DNA from: Kitagawia praeruptora
Taxonomy: Eukaryota; Streptophyta; Magnoliopsida; Apiales; Apiaceae
Reading direction: 5' to 3'
Length of the DNA stretch: 64,000 bases
Assembly (NCBI GenBank): GCA_037693485.1
Contig: CM075348.1
Span: 7,440,001-7,504,000 of the forward strand
Part shown: piece by piece, positions 1 through 12,955 of the stretch
How positions within the stretch are numbered: position 1 is the stretch's first letter
Layout: every line of letters starts with the position of its first letter
The notes under the pieces: generated by a model
What the model was told of the DNA's origin: nothing
Seen by the model: only the letters and a program-made list of their open reading frames with translations
The model's database searches: none
Position numbers and translations under genes: made by a program

Positions 1-1174
1 ATTGTATCACGGAAGTGACAATTAAGGTGTAGTTGTAGACACTATATTGTATCTTGGGAGAGAACATTATAACCTTAGAAGAATTGTTTTCAGCAGAGTA
101 AGAACGTAGACATCACATAGATATTGAATGTGCATTGAAACCAAGTGAAGAACCCCAGTTCTTGGATTGTTTTCCTCATATATTTTATTCTCGATTGATA
201 ATTAGTTTAATTTTGTTTAGTTTAATTTAGTTTATAAACACACCAAACATTCTTATACACTTCTAAATTGTGAGAGATAAAAACTTGAACTTGATATTAC
301 AATTCAGTCCTTCCCTGAGAACGAACACACAAAAATACTACTAACAATAGTCATGTACTCATTGTTAGTTTTTTAAGAAGAAAAAAGATTATACAATGTA
401 GTCTTTTAGAGTACTCCAGCTTGTACATATCAAATTCTTCTTTCTTGTTTATTTTCTTTATATTGTTTATTCTTTACTTATACACCTAGCATAGTTATAT
501 ATATATATATGTGCAATATTAACTGAGCGCGATTTGATAGTTCATATCGTAAAAGCTTATACTTCTGTCTCAAAATACTGAATTCGATTCTCACTTATCG
601 GAATTGTTAAATAATAAATGTTGTAGCATAAGATCATGTTGAGTCTTACTCTGACACCTTAAGATTTTAGAACGATTGGTTACTTAAGATAGTACCTGAG
701 CTCGGTTTAGTATTGTACGATTGAGAGGAGTATTAAATAATATATGTTGTACCATATGATCGTGTGTTAGAACATATATTTGTTTGTAAGACATGTAATT
801 TAACCCGGGAACATTATATCTGGGAGATGGGAAGTAATATTACTTATAGTTCGTGTAGTTACAAATTTATCACTTTGGGAATCGATAATGTACATCGTTG
901 AAGTGATTTTTATTCACACTTACATCCGAGTATCACTAATATATAATATTTCTTTAAAATATCTTTTAAAATTTAAAATTTAAAATTTTAAAATTAATAA
1001 AATTTTATTTAAAATTTTAAAAAATTAATAAAATTTGACTTTCACAATTTTTTTGTTGACACATTTCATTTTGATAGCTGACAGAACAGAATAACAAAAT
1101 TTTCGCAAAAAAAAATCGCCAAAAACGTTTGCCTGGCAATGAACTTTTATATGATAGTATAAATGTGATTGCAG
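1..1174 (+). other. 5' flank and probable intron 1 of RLK copy 1
   Basis: I see no gene in this stretch. From about 543 to 1174 it aligns by eye, with interruptions, to intron 1 of RLK copy 2 (57420-60313): shared blocks include the segment near 543-600, the segment around 770-930 and the last 100 bases before the splice acceptor at 1173-1174. In copy 2 the signal-peptide exon ends about a dozen bases before the first shared block. Here that position holds unrelated sequence, and 1-540 shows no signal-peptide exon. Exon 1 may therefore have been replaced, or displaced outside the window by an insertion. Bases 1-540 are AT-rich and unassigned. Confidence 0.5.
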
Positions 1175-1886
1175 CAAGAATCTTGAATTCCGTGTTTCGT
1201 ACGGCAAACTCGAAGCAATGGAATATAAGTGGAGAATTATGTAGTGGAGCTGCCATTGATTCAACTCGCATGGATGGCAATGCAGATTATAACCCTGGCA
1301 TTAAATGTGATCACTGCACCTCCACATTTTGCCACATTACCCAGCTGTATGTCTCCTCTTCCGCATCTTTATTAACGAGGCTTAGTCTAGTGGATATCCT
1401 TGAGACGCTGATCTTTCCGTAACTGAACTTTATTAAAATTTTATTTTAGGTGTAATTTAATCTGTTACATTTGTTAAGCTTAGCAAGTACACCTACTGTT
1501 TTTGTAAAAAGACAAAAATGTACTCTAACTGTTTGATATGTTTGATATGTTTGATATGTACTCTAGCTGAAGTAGGTGCGTCTACTAAACTTAGTAATTT
1601 TTCTTTGTAATCGTACTGTCTTAAAGTGATCAATGCGATAAGATCCACCAAGCATGCAATGTTTGAATATGCGAAGTAGCATTAATGATATAAAAAGGCT
1701 CGTAGAAGTCGTTGTGATAACTTATGTCATCTCTGAAGGTCTGGAAACACATTAGCCCATAGGCCATAGACTAGCTAAGGTAGCCTCAAGTCTAAGAAGC
1801 TCTTCTGCTTGTTATCTTGTCCCTTTAATTTTTTTAAAAAAATGCCGATGGGCGGCTGCATGATATTCTCTATATTTATTTAACAG

Positions 1887-3094
1887 GAAGGTTTTCGCAT
1901 TGAATGTAATGGGTGTCATCCCTGATGAGCTATGGAATTTGACTTTCCTCACCAATCTGTATGTTTTTCAATCTGGACAGTGAATATCTCTTTCAATCTT
2001 CTGGTTTACTAGCTGCTACATGTGGCGAAACATCGATATGACAATTTAGAATTGTTTGCACAGTGACATCTCTTCGCTGTAAATGATTGAAAAGTTTCTT
2101 CTACTTATATTGCAGGGATTTGCGCCAAAATTACTTGACAGGTCCCTTATCTGCATCTATTGGAAATTTAGTCAGCATGCAGTACTTGTGAGTAAATTTA
2201 GTCCCTTAGCCCTTATATTTTTACGTTTAATAATCTCTTTTTGAACTCTGATTGACGCCTTATATGACGTTTATAGGACTCTGGGCATTAATTCACTATC
2301 AGGAGAACTTCAGAAGGAAATTGGGAATCTTACTAATTTAATATCATTGTATGGTTTTAGTTCATTCTGACAATTAATAAAAATCAAATGTTTGATGATA
2401 TATTTACTATCAAATTATATAAATTTTGAGGGTTTGTATGGCTTTCCTCTTAATATTCCAGGTCTATCGTCTTTAACAATTTTAGTGGCCCTTTGCCATC
2501 TGAGCTGGGCAGTTTGACAAAGTTAGAGCAGATGTAAGTGTTTTGTTTCAATCTACATGAAAATCCCTGTTCTCATGGCATCAAGGTTCTCAATATTTAG
2601 AGAAAGAGTGTCTTTCCTGTTATGGCATTGGAAATAATAACTTTTGTAAGAGCTGACATTGTGTGCTATAACAGTATGACAAGCCACAAAACATCATTTT
2701 GTATGAAGTTCTTACACTAACTACTTGAAAAAATAAATTGGTTAGTGATCTAATATATATACTACAATGTAATCTGATAGTTTAGGGTATAATTAAGTAG
2801 ATTTAGTTGTAGAAAACATACACTAGTGTCATCAGTAAAATAAATAGCCTGTATCATTTATTCATTATCTATGGAGAATGTAGATGGTTTTGTTGAGGTG
2901 TTATGTTGTATGATATAAGAATTTCTATATGTGGTATGCCTATATATGCGGAGTAGGAAATATTTAAGTTAGTTTTTTACCGAGTATCAAGTTAGTATAT
3001 ACTGTATCAAGTTAGTATATACTGTATATAATGTATCAAGTTAGTTAGAGAGTATCATGTTCTTCACAAATCTCAGCTTAGAAAATTGCACTTC

Positions 3095-3142
<48 letters not shown>

Positions 3143-6100
3143 TTTTGTTTTTGTTCACAATCTATCATTCAATTCCATTCTCCCCAATTAAACAGAGATA
3201 AAGGTTCAAACTTTGCAGCTTGTACTACTTGTGCTCTTGGGGGGTATCAAAAACCGTATTCATACAATTTTGAATATTGGACCATTTTTGCATAGATAAG
3301 AAAAATTGGGGAAAAGTTTGAACAATATGACAAATATGAAAAGACCAAGATGCATCAAATAGCAATTCGATGATTTGTACATCAAGATGAGAACAACTAA
3401 TTACACTAGTGTCAGCACCATGACATCTTGGTGCCGTCACAGTTACTGTCAAAAGAATATTATGAATTATAACAAGAATAAAGTAAAAAAATGAAATGCA
3501 GCATTCCTCTCATTGGCACTGTTTATCTTGTCAGTTACATTGATGGTTCTGGATTGAGCGGTCCAATACCTTCAACATATGCCAGTCTACGAAATCTGGT
3601 TACTGTGTAAGATCTTCCATTCATTTTTTTTTAAAATATAGAGAAAGCAAAACCAGGTTGACTATTATCTCAATTGATTTTTTTTATCTAGTTAACGAGA
3701 TGGAACTATTGCAACTGCAGGTCGGCTACTGACATCGAACTCACGGGTAGAATACCTGACTTTATTGGGAACTGGTCAAAGCTTAATGTTCTGTAAGACT
3801 TATTTCTTCTCACTTCATTTTGACCAAGCTGTAAACTAACAAATTCATCTCTATTGAAACTAACAAATTCATCTCAATACGAATATGTGATGTTTGTTTT
3901 TTTGCATTTGTTATATTTTTTCGGCTACTCGGTGTTGACTGTTGAGCCATATCCTGGTGTTTGTTTAGGAGGTTTCTAGGGAACTCTTTTGAAGGCCCCA
4001 TACCGATGATGCTTTCCAATTTGACATCACTGACAGAATTGTAAGTGCTAGCTAAATTAATATATGTGTCTTTACAGTTTACACACACCCATGTGTATAG
4101 CGCATATATCTTGTTTCAGTAACCGGATATTTGTTAGTAGTGTCTGCTTTCCCTTACTGGTACTATGAACTTTATACATTGTGTTGCGCAGGAGAATAAG
4201 TGATTTATCTAAGGGGAGCTCTACACTTGATTTCATCAAGGAAATGAAGTCTCTGACTGTGTTGTAAGAAAATTGTGTGTGTACCACATGCTTTTATTAA
4301 TTTGCGATTGTTATTGTATATTTCCTAATCGTTGAACCCAAGACCTTGAGGTCAGAGAGGAAAGGGGTGGCCAGTGGGGGATCAACCTTTGCTACTTGGC
4401 TGTCCCTGAGTTCTGACAGATTTGTTCCTTTCTTGCCCTTCTGCAGAATTTTGCGGAATAACAATATGTCTGGTTCTATCCCTTCCGACATCGGAAGAGA
4501 TATCAAAATCTCACTGAAATGTAAGTCATTCGTGTTGGATGGTTCTCTGTATGGAATGTTGGGCCCAGTGATTTCGAGTTGAAGCTTGGTTTTGTCCAAG
4601 CGATATTTTACTACCTAGGTTTTATTTCTACATCTCTCAAGCAGATGCCTATAAAAGGAATATCTATAGTAATTGATATCTCTCTCTTCCTTTAGATTAT
4701 TTATTGTTTCTTATCTGAAAAAGAATATCTTGAAAGACAACTTAAACAAGGTTAATATTTTTTTCGCATCATTGCCAGAAGGCTTAGAGTTGACTGTCTC
4801 TCCCCTCGCTACTTAAACTATACACTTTATGTAGCTGTCACACTTGTGACAGGGGTTGTGATGTGGATCATGAAAATATCTCAATTTGTTATTAAAAGTG
4901 CTTATCATTTCGATGCAAGAGTGTGTGTGTAGAACTTAGATATATGGAAATAGTTATCTATTAGGATTTTGAATAATTATAGGATTAGTTTCTTATTATC
5001 CTTAATAGGGTTTTACTCATATATAAGGAAATGTAATCATCCTTAACCGGATTTGACTAATATGATTTGATGAGTATATGATCTGAGGATTTATATGTCT
5101 TAATATCGATTCTATGCAGAGATAGATTCTATCCCCTGTTTTCAACCATTAAGACCTTGTATTTTATTAATTTCTGAATCATGGCACTTTTTCTGTTTTT
5201 CTGCAACTCTTTCATGTTCTGACTATGCATAGTCATTAGACTCTTAACTTGTGCTAAAAAATGACTTTAATCTCCTACCATTGTAGCCTTGTCGAAATTT
5301 CTCACCTTTGGTAACAAGAGGTTGAGGGTTCTAGTCTCAATGGAGATAAATGTCTACATGGGTATTGAATTTCTGGAAATTGACCTTACATGAAAAAAAA
5401 AAGGACTTCTCTTTATTTAGGATGATCATGTTGTCCTCTAAATGCAACTTCAGGAGTATACAAAATTTTGTCTATAAGTTACCTGAAATTACCCAGATCT
5501 GCCCAAGTAATTCAAAATGGATTGATAATCTACATACATGACATATGTACGCATACATATTACGCAATAGTTCAATTTTATTATGGACGTTTTATTAATT
5601 TTATTTCCCCCAGAGATTTGAGCTTCAACAACTTCGGTGGACAGATTATAAGCTCACTATTCAGTTTGAGTTCACTTCAGTTCTTGTAATATGCATATCC
5701 AACTCGTTTTTTGCAATCACATGATCTATGTTGAATTGTTTAGTGCTTGCGTGTACTAATTTAGGTTGAACCAAAGCATGTTTTCCTTTTTCTGTTGACA
5801 GGTTTCTTGGAAACAATAAGTTGTCTGGCACTCTACCTTTGCAGAAGAGTGCATCTCTCAAATTTATGTGAGTAAGCTTGTGTGTGAAAACTCGACTATT
5901 TTAGAAAAAAAAATATCAAATTTACTACTGAGTAATTCTAGTATCTTCGTTTCAGTACTTTTTGCTTTGTTGCTTTAGAATAGGCTTCCCATTTTCTTGC
6001 TATTTAACCTTTATGTGCAGAATTTTTATCATCTCAAGGGTGGAAAAATGTAAAATCATCACACTGAATAATGCTTATCTTATTACGCACTCGTGTCTTA

Positions 6101-6721
6101 GAGAGTGGGTATGGAGGATACAATATACTCTAAAGTTGTTGTATTAAAAGTCTGCTTGTATTCTTCGTTTTCAAAATTGTTGCGTAATCTTTGACAACTA
6201 AAGGCCCTTCTTATCATTACTCAGTTATAAGTACGTTAGAAGGTTACACACTCTGTTATGTATCTGAAGCCCTTTTAATCTATTAACGAAAGAGAGAAAC
6301 TTAAATAATCTTATTTAAATGTTGGGTTGTTAAAAAAGCTGTCTAACTGATCACATTGACCTCTAATGTGTATATGTTAGTACACTTTCTTAATTGTGAC
6401 AATAGACATTACGTCGGTACTAAGGAGCATCAAGCTCTCAAGATGAATATTGCTAGTTCTAAATTAGTACAAGTATAATTGACAACCTCAAATTTTTGCA
6501 GAGATTGGTCATACAATGACCTATCTGGGACATTTCCATCATGGCTGAGTGAACCAAACATACAACTGTATGCACATTTATATGTATATATTGGCTTCCT
6601 TGCTGCTCTATGGTTACCATTGTTGTATTTAGTAACTCTGGAAACTGTAGTCCGAACTAACTATGATAATATGCAGTAATTTAGCTGTCAACAACTTCAC
6701 CATTGGAAGATCAAATAGCAG
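1887..6721 (+). pseudogene. LRR exons of RLK copy 1
   Basis: Single-repeat exons of 72 nt (24 residues, one LRR each), all in the same splice phase: 1887-1958, 2116-2187, 2277-2348, 2462-2533, 3535-3606, 3721-3792, 3969-4040, 4192-4263, 4447-4520 (2 nt too long), 5614-5685. Then come 66-nt exons 5802-5867 and 6502-6567 and a 45-nt exon 6677-6721. Each starts after AG and ends before GT. The repeats carry the plant LRR pattern LxxNxLxGxIPxxLxxLxxL. One LRR exon per repeat is the usual gene structure of this RLK subfamily. Introns hold no further genes; those over 300 bases include 1347-1886, 2534-3534, 4521-5613, 5868-6501 and 6722-7235. Confidence 0.9.
3101..3138 (+). repeat. (CT)n microsatellite in an RLK intron
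   Basis: About 18 CT dinucleotides sit in the intron between LRR exons 6 and 7 of copy 1. A matching but not identical tract lies at the same intron position of copy 2 (62404-62438), so the repeat predates the duplication. Short open frames over it are repeat artefacts. Confidence 0.95.
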
Positions 6722-7235
6722 GTATTCTTTCAATCTATTAGTTTCTCCTACTATAATGATATATTAACAGTTATTTTATGGCTATTTTTTAATGCATTAT
6801 AAGTATTCTTAGTGGGTTAATACTTTGTTAACTTATTATGAATGATTGTGGCATTAACATATAACAAACAATCCACATCTATGGAGTGATTACTTGCAGT
6901 TCCCCTTGTATTTGTTTCTAAATAGTTTAATTTTATAGCTTACAAAGTTCCTTGGGTAGGCAGAATGTTTTGGTGATGCTCCTGAAAGTAAATAAAATGA
7001 ATCTTTTAGGTGTTATCTATGCTGAGGAAAACATGCCACAGATACAAGATTGACAGTAATCTGTGTAGACCAGTTAACGTTTATTTTGACATATTAGTGG
7101 CTAAAATTTATGACGATAAGGTGGCACTTTTTTCTTGGCCTAAGCCCTTGGCGTATTTTTCTCAAAATGGTATGTCCTGTATTATTGTTGTCTCTGGTTG
7201 ACCTGCATTTTCTGCTCTAAGTTTTATGCCTTCAG

Positions 7236-9453
7236 GATTGGACTGTCTGCAGAGGGGTTTTCCTTGCAATAGGGATCCTCCAAGATGTAAGTGCAATGTA
7301 ATTTATTTTAATAGAGTATACTATACTTGCTGAAAACGAAAAAAAAAATCAAATGTCAATTGTTAGTACTCTTAGGTGTACCATTATAGTCTAGATCACC
7401 TACAAATATGAACTGATTATAGCAACAATTGCTACCAGCTCATTTATCCAGTTTTGGTTGGTCAATCAAGTTTATTAACTATTTTAACATTACATCTATT
7501 AGTTGTTCATCCCAACTCGGATGTCTTGAATTTCCTGTAAGAATCTGACTAGATAACCTTTTCTTTGTTTTCTAAAAAATAGCTTCAAGCTGGAACTTTG
7601 TTATCAAAATCGAGTTCCGTATACATCTCACCCTCATGTACGCATCTTATTCTCCCCCGACCCTGCTTCATGAGCAGGATTCACTAGTTATGTTTAGTTT
7701 GGTTATGGATGAAAAGTTAAAACTAATATAATAAGAAGTGTGTAAGCTAGCGTTTAATTACTTATCTATTGTTTAGAAGGCCAAACCCCGTACAATTTTG
7801 CAGCAATGCACCAAATATAAATAGAGAACCAGGAGAGTTGAAAAGTAGAAACCAGCCAAGGCATTTGGCTTAGAGATATACTAATGAAAAACCGTATATG
7901 GTTTTAAAGGTCGCAATTGCATTGTTTGCATGGGGGTGGGGGGGGGGGATTGTGTTATGGCAGAGGGATGATTAATTAAGATATTGGTCTGATCATTCTT
8001 TCTGTTGCATTTTATAGATTCTAAATTTTCAATTAACTGTGGTGGTCCACAAATTACGACGTCAGACGGGATTGTATATGAGAGAGATAATGAGACCCTT
8101 GGTCCTGCCAAATACTATGTTACAGCAACAAAAAGGTGGGCTGTGAGTAATGTTGGCCGGTATGCAGGGAGTACTAATCCACAATACAAATTCTCGTCAA
8201 CATCTACAATTACAAATACTTTGGACCCAGAACTAATCCAAACAACACGAATATCTGCTGGGTCTCTGCGATACTATGGCTTAGGCCTTCAGAATGGCAA
8301 CTACACTGTAAAACTTCAGTTTGCTGAAATAGCTGTCCTAAATCCTCCTACTTGGAGGAGTCTCGGAAAACGGATTTTTGATATATACATCCAGGTATGC
8401 ATGGGTCCATTTCCTTTATCAACAATTTTAAAATAGGTTTTTCGAGATTCATCATGTTTGTGGTGTCTGAAGTACTTGAGCAGTGCTTAAAAGTGTTGGG
8501 TTTAAGTAATGATTACCTTTTTTGTTGTTGTTTTCGAATAAAATGATTTTAAGAACGTAACTGTCAAATAATACAAAATTTGATCTGAACTTATAGTCAT
8601 CTTGAGAAGATTGTATTAAACTGTATAAAATTCAAATTCTTACATCTTAATATTCAAATCCAGATCCCAATCGACATAACCAGAACTTATGGTTGTGTCA
8701 GGATCTGATTTGTTGGTGCACTTGGTAGTTAGACTTCCTCTACTATGAAAATAGGAAGTTAAGGTCTGGATCATCCTACCCTCCTCCGACAATGTGCCAG
8801 AGTTTGGTTCTTATGTATTGTTTATCTTAATTCATTTGCTGTGAACTTTGTAGATGTGAGAAGTTTCTTATTTTAAGGTTATTACAAGAGATAACTAACC
8901 TTCCTTGCCGTTTTAGGTGAAATGGGTCACGATAACATTTAGTAATTAGAATTGCTCGTATTTTTGGGTTTAATCAAAATTTTCAGTATTATTCATATAG
9001 TAAATTGTTTGAAAATGTTGTCCAAAGCATGAAATGGCCACTCTCAACCGTTACTGCAAAGAATCTGTATGCATGCATCTTGTACTGTCAGATATTAATA
9101 ATTAGCTAAGTTTTAGTGTCTACTGTCTACTAAGACGGTTAGAATCAGGTTTGCATAGAATTTATTCTAGATCATCGCAGCAGCTTTCCTAGGGTTTATA
9201 TCTTTGCATTTCTCTATATCAAACTATTATTCTCATATGTTAAATTGGTTGCGTCAGGGGAACCTAATTTTTAAAGAGTTTGATATAGGCAAGGAAGCTG
9301 GATCTTCGTTCCGTGCAATTTCAAAGGATTATAAGATACAGGTTTCTGAAAACTACCTCGAAGTCCATTTATTTTGGGCTGGAAAAGGGACATGTTGTAT
9401 CCCAGATGTAGGTATATATGGACCCTCTATTTCAGCAATCAGTGCCACTCCAG
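7236..9453 (+). pseudogene. Linker and malectin-domain exons of RLK copy 1
   Basis: Exon 7236-7286 encodes the cysteine-bearing linker (GLDCLQRGFPCNR) that precedes the malectin domain in this family. Exons 8018-8394 and 9258-9453 encode the domain, with the typical start FSINCGGPQI, the YYGLGLQNGNYTVKLQFAE stretch and, in the second exon, FDIGKEAG and the VHLFWAGKGTCCIP segment. Malectin-like domains are extracellular and carbohydrate-binding in animals; their plant RLK ligand is not implied here. These exons look open and show no lesion. The introns 7287-8017 and 8395-9257 are AT-rich and contain nothing I recognise. Confidence 0.88.
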
Positions 9454-9536
9454 GTAATTCACTAGTAAACTCAACCTTGTAGCTTGTACCTGATTTTCTT
9501 TTATCCGAATCTCACGTATGATCTCCCGTCATGCAG

Positions 9537-9710
9537 ATTTCATTCCTTCTGTTAGTAACGATCCTCCGGCCAATCTTTCTACCAACAAAGACAACACTGG
9601 TTTGATTGTTGGGATTGTTGTTCCTGTTGCTGTTGTAAGCTTACTTGCTGTGTTTGTTGTGTTTTTCTTTATTCAAAGAAGAAAAGCACGAAATGCCTAT
9701 GAAGATGAAG
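9537..9710 (+). pseudogene. Transmembrane exon of RLK copy 1
   Basis: This 174-nt exon encodes a short Ser/Asn-rich juxtamembrane stretch, then one hydrophobic helix (GLIVGIVVPVAVVSLLAVF...) followed by the positive stop-transfer sequence QRRKARN. That is the expected single-pass type I topology, with the malectin domain outside and the kinase inside. The exon is bounded by AG at 9535-9536 and GT at 9711. Confidence 0.88.
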
Positions 9711-10606
9711 GTAAGTGATCAAAATATGTTTTTGTAATATTTTGAAAACAATGCAATACTGGGACTACTTTTTGGATGCTCGTATGAATGTTTCATACTC
9801 ATAGGTAATAACCATTGTCCATTCTTTATGTGTTCACACATGATAAGATTTTCTACATGTTGCATGATACAACATGAAGTACTTCAGATTTAAGAATACA
9901 CTGCTCTTACATCACATGACATGATCTGTCGTAAACTTCTTAGTATCCCAGGATGAGTGCTCTATTATCTTTTTATCTAATCTTTTATCAAAGAAACATT
10001 GCCTATTAGGCTCTAATTGCAGTTTTTTTTATTTAGTTCTGTGGGTGGTTGACAATTTCAAATTTGCTTGCAAAATATCCTTCTACTTCAGATTGTTTGT
10101 GTGCACCTCTCACCTTTTAGAGAAATATTCAGTTAATATAATTTTCTATGGCCTAGAAGTGTTACTTTCCGGTAGAAAATCGTTCTATTAGAAGCCCACT
10201 ACAGGTTCACTACATCAATTGAAGAAACTGTTAAGATGGGAAAACAAATTTTATATGGTCAGAATTAAATTAAAAAAAAGGATATGTTTTTAGAGAGAAA
10301 ATGGAGAAATCCTTTCCATGATGGACCAGAGTTCAGCAAAAATTTTATCAAAGCAGTTCAACTCAATTATACAAGTTTTTACTACTACATACTTTTGCGC
10401 CACAAGGCAGGGAGGTATTGTTGTGGTTTATACTGGCTAGTTAAGTAGCTCATACTATGTATTTTTACTGTCTTCCAATGCTGTCCACTCCAGTGTCCTG
10501 CATCATTGTATAATTATATTTTACATACAGGTTGAGTGATATTTTTATTGATATGAAATCACAGGGTCTTATTTAATTATTGTTCATTTATGAGCTGATA
10601 AAACAG

Positions 10607-12865
10607 AGTTTCTGGGGATGGACGCCGGACCATATACTTTCAGTCATGCAGAACTAAAAGTCGGAACAGATGACTTTAGTCCCACTAATAAGCTTGGGGA
10701 GGGGGGATTCGGACCTGTTTACAAGGTGAGTCATATTTTGTAGTTGAAAACCATAATTTAATTGGTGAACCAGTTCATATCTACGCATATATTCCAAAAC
10801 CCTTCTATGACCAAGAAAACACAGTAACCAACAAATATATGTGTAACTGTGATGCAAAATGCAGTTTTCTCATTTATGGTATGCTTCACTAGCTTTTGCA
10901 CTATACAAGCTGAACATACAAACATTTTTTTTATTCTCTTCCTTCTAAAGAAAGCGTCTCGCTTGTAAAACTTCTACATATTAAGATTTTAATTTGGTAC
11001 CTTTATTCCCTTACGGAAAGGAATCAAGACAATCTGATATGGAACTTGTGGGCAACATGCATTTGGTATGACCATCAATTGAAATTGGGCTTTTTTTTAC
11101 AAAGCTAAATGTGTCCCAATATGGGGTTTTTTTTTTTTTGGTATTCTCTGTTTTACTAATTTTATTCTTTGGTAATTTAGTGTAGCTACGCGTACTTTAG
11201 AAAAAAAAAAGTTAAGCTTAAGAGCAATTTTCTTAAGCCTGTTATTTCATCTTCCCCTTTTATAAATAGAAAGTTTCAAAATATATAAACATTCAACAGG
11301 GTACTCTTCATGATGGTAGAGTTGTTGCTGTTAAACAACTTTCTGTTGCATCACATCAAGGAAAGAGTCAGTTTGTTGCAGAGATTGCAACAATATCTGC
11401 TGTGCAGCATCGTAACCTTGTGAAATTATATGGATGCTGCATTGAGGGAGCAAATAGGCTGCTTGTCTATGAGTATCTTCAAAACAAGAGTCTTGATCAA
11501 GCGTTATTTGGTAATGCTTCACAGCTCTTACTAATATTAATGGATGAATCCAGTAAAAAAAATATTAAATATTCGTGTGATGAAACAGGTAACCGAACTT
11601 TGTTTCTTGACTGGTCAACTCGTTATGAAATATGCCTTGGGGTGGCACGTGGCCTTGCATATCTTCACGAGGAATCACGAGTACGAATTGTACACAGAGA
11701 TGTGAAAGCAAGCAATATTTTGCTTGATTCTAATCTTGAACCCAAAATTTCGGACTTCGGCTTGGCCAAAATTTATGATGATAAAATGACTCACATGAGT
11801 ACTGTTGTTGCTGGAACATTGTATGTTTTCAACTGTTGTACATGTCTAAAAGCATATGTTATATTATTCGATGTTCTTTTTTCTGTATGAAGTAGTAAGT
11901 CATAAGATTTTTCTTATTACTGCAGTGGATATCTTGCACCAGAATATGCCATGCGTGGATATCTTACTGAAAAAGCTGATGTGTTTGCGTTCGGTGTAGT
12001 AGCTCTTGAAGTTGTAAGTGGAAGGCCCAATTCTGACACAACCTTAGAAGATGATAAAATTTATCTTCTTGAATGGGTATATTCAATTTCTCCACTCCTC
12101 TCTTGCTCTTAGGACAGAGTAGTACAGACTAACAGAGGACTAACTTTTAATATGTTTTAGCCATTGTGCTTCTGAACTTCGGCTTTGAGAGCTGAGAGGG
12201 TATCGCTAATTCGCTAAATGTGTGGTATACCTTTTTCTGGTTCAGAAATGAATTAGTTTTATTCGAGATCCTTAACATTTCATCTGTACTATCAATTTCT
12301 GCTAGCAAAAACGACTGCAAAGTATTTGAATGCCTAACAGCCATGATTATAATAATTCCTCCAAGTTTCCTAGTATAGACTAAAATTTACTAAATTAAGT
12401 ATTTAATACATATTAAGGTGTAGTAACAGACTTTTCTCAAACTATGATTCTTGCAGCAAATTGTAACAGTTCACTTATTTTCAGGCTTGGCAGTTGCATG
12501 AGAGTAACCATGGAATTGAGCTTGTTGACCCGAGTTTGTCTGCATTCAACGAAATCGAAGTTAAAAGGCTAATAGACGTGGCTCTCTTGTGCACGCAAAC
12601 ATCACCAAATCTATGACCTCCAATGTCTCGTGTTGTGGCAATGTTATCTGGAGATATCGAAGTAACCACAGTCACAACAAAGCCTGGCTACCTTTCTGAC
12701 TGGAAATTTACGGATTTAACAACTTTCGTGAGTATTGATACTTCGACATCAAATACTGATCAGAATACTGAATTCAGCTCATCTGCAGGTACAAGCCAGC
12801 TAACTGATCCAAATTACACCCCAGTAAATGTCTCTGCCTCATCTGTTTTATTGGAACAAAGATAA
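10607..12865 (+). pseudogene. Kinase-domain exons of RLK copy 1
   Basis: Exons 10607-10725, 11300-11510, 11589-11820, 11926-12076 and 12485-12865. Visible kinase motifs in order: glycine loop LGEGGFGPVYK, VAIK-type Lys in VVAVKQLS, helix-C Glu in FVAEIATI, catalytic HRDVKASN, metal-binding DFG in SDFGLAK, and APE in YLAPEYAMRG. All catalytic residues are present. The lesion is TGA at 12614-12616 in the last exon, just before PPMSRVVAMLSG, so about 80 C-terminal residues would be lost. The sequence downstream of the stop is still clearly the family's C-tail, which points to a recent nonsense change. Confidence 0.9.
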
Positions 12866-12935
12866 ATACATGCAGTACTTAAATGTCTCTGCCTATTCTG
12901 CATTATTGGAACAAAGATAAATACATGCACTTGAA
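12826..12935 (+). repeat. Short direct duplication at the RLK copy 1 3' end
   Basis: The final coding segment, from the VNVSAS codons through the stop, is repeated once directly downstream with a few changes. Both copies contain the word TTATTGGAACAAAGATAAAT. The second copy is noncoding, in the 3' UTR position. Confidence 0.8.
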
Positions 12936-12955
12936 TGAATTCGAGCTTGTACCTA

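Larger units (their letters stand above)
1175..12865 (+). pseudogene. LRR-malectin receptor-like kinase, copy 1 (disrupted)
   Basis: This is a plasma-membrane receptor-like Ser/Thr kinase of the plant LRR VIII-2 type (LRR ectodomain, malectin domain, one TM helix, cytosolic kinase). The family is known for extracellular signal perception; no ligand can be inferred. Exons run from 1175-1346 (N-terminal domain, WNISGELCSG motif) through about thirteen short LRR and linker exons, two malectin exons, a TM exon and five kinase exons to TAA at 12863-12865. Two lesions make it a pseudogene. LRR exon 11 (4447-4520) is 74 nt instead of 72, because 2 extra bases near 4496-4502 shift the frame. A TGA at 12614-12616 replaces the conserved Arg codon of kinase subdomain XI. 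Exon 2 also lacks 12 nt present in copy 2, and the signal-peptide exon was not found. A truncated product or a read-through allele cannot be excluded. Confidence 0.88.

Noticed and set aside
1..540. Possible LTR or retroelement remnant at the window start
   Set aside because: AT-rich with a vague resemblance only. No TG...CA ends, target duplication or coding motif could be shown.
3086..3295. Open frame over the CT microsatellite (and its copy at 62360-62625)
   Set aside because: Leu/Ser repeats from (CT)n inside an RLK intron, not an exon.
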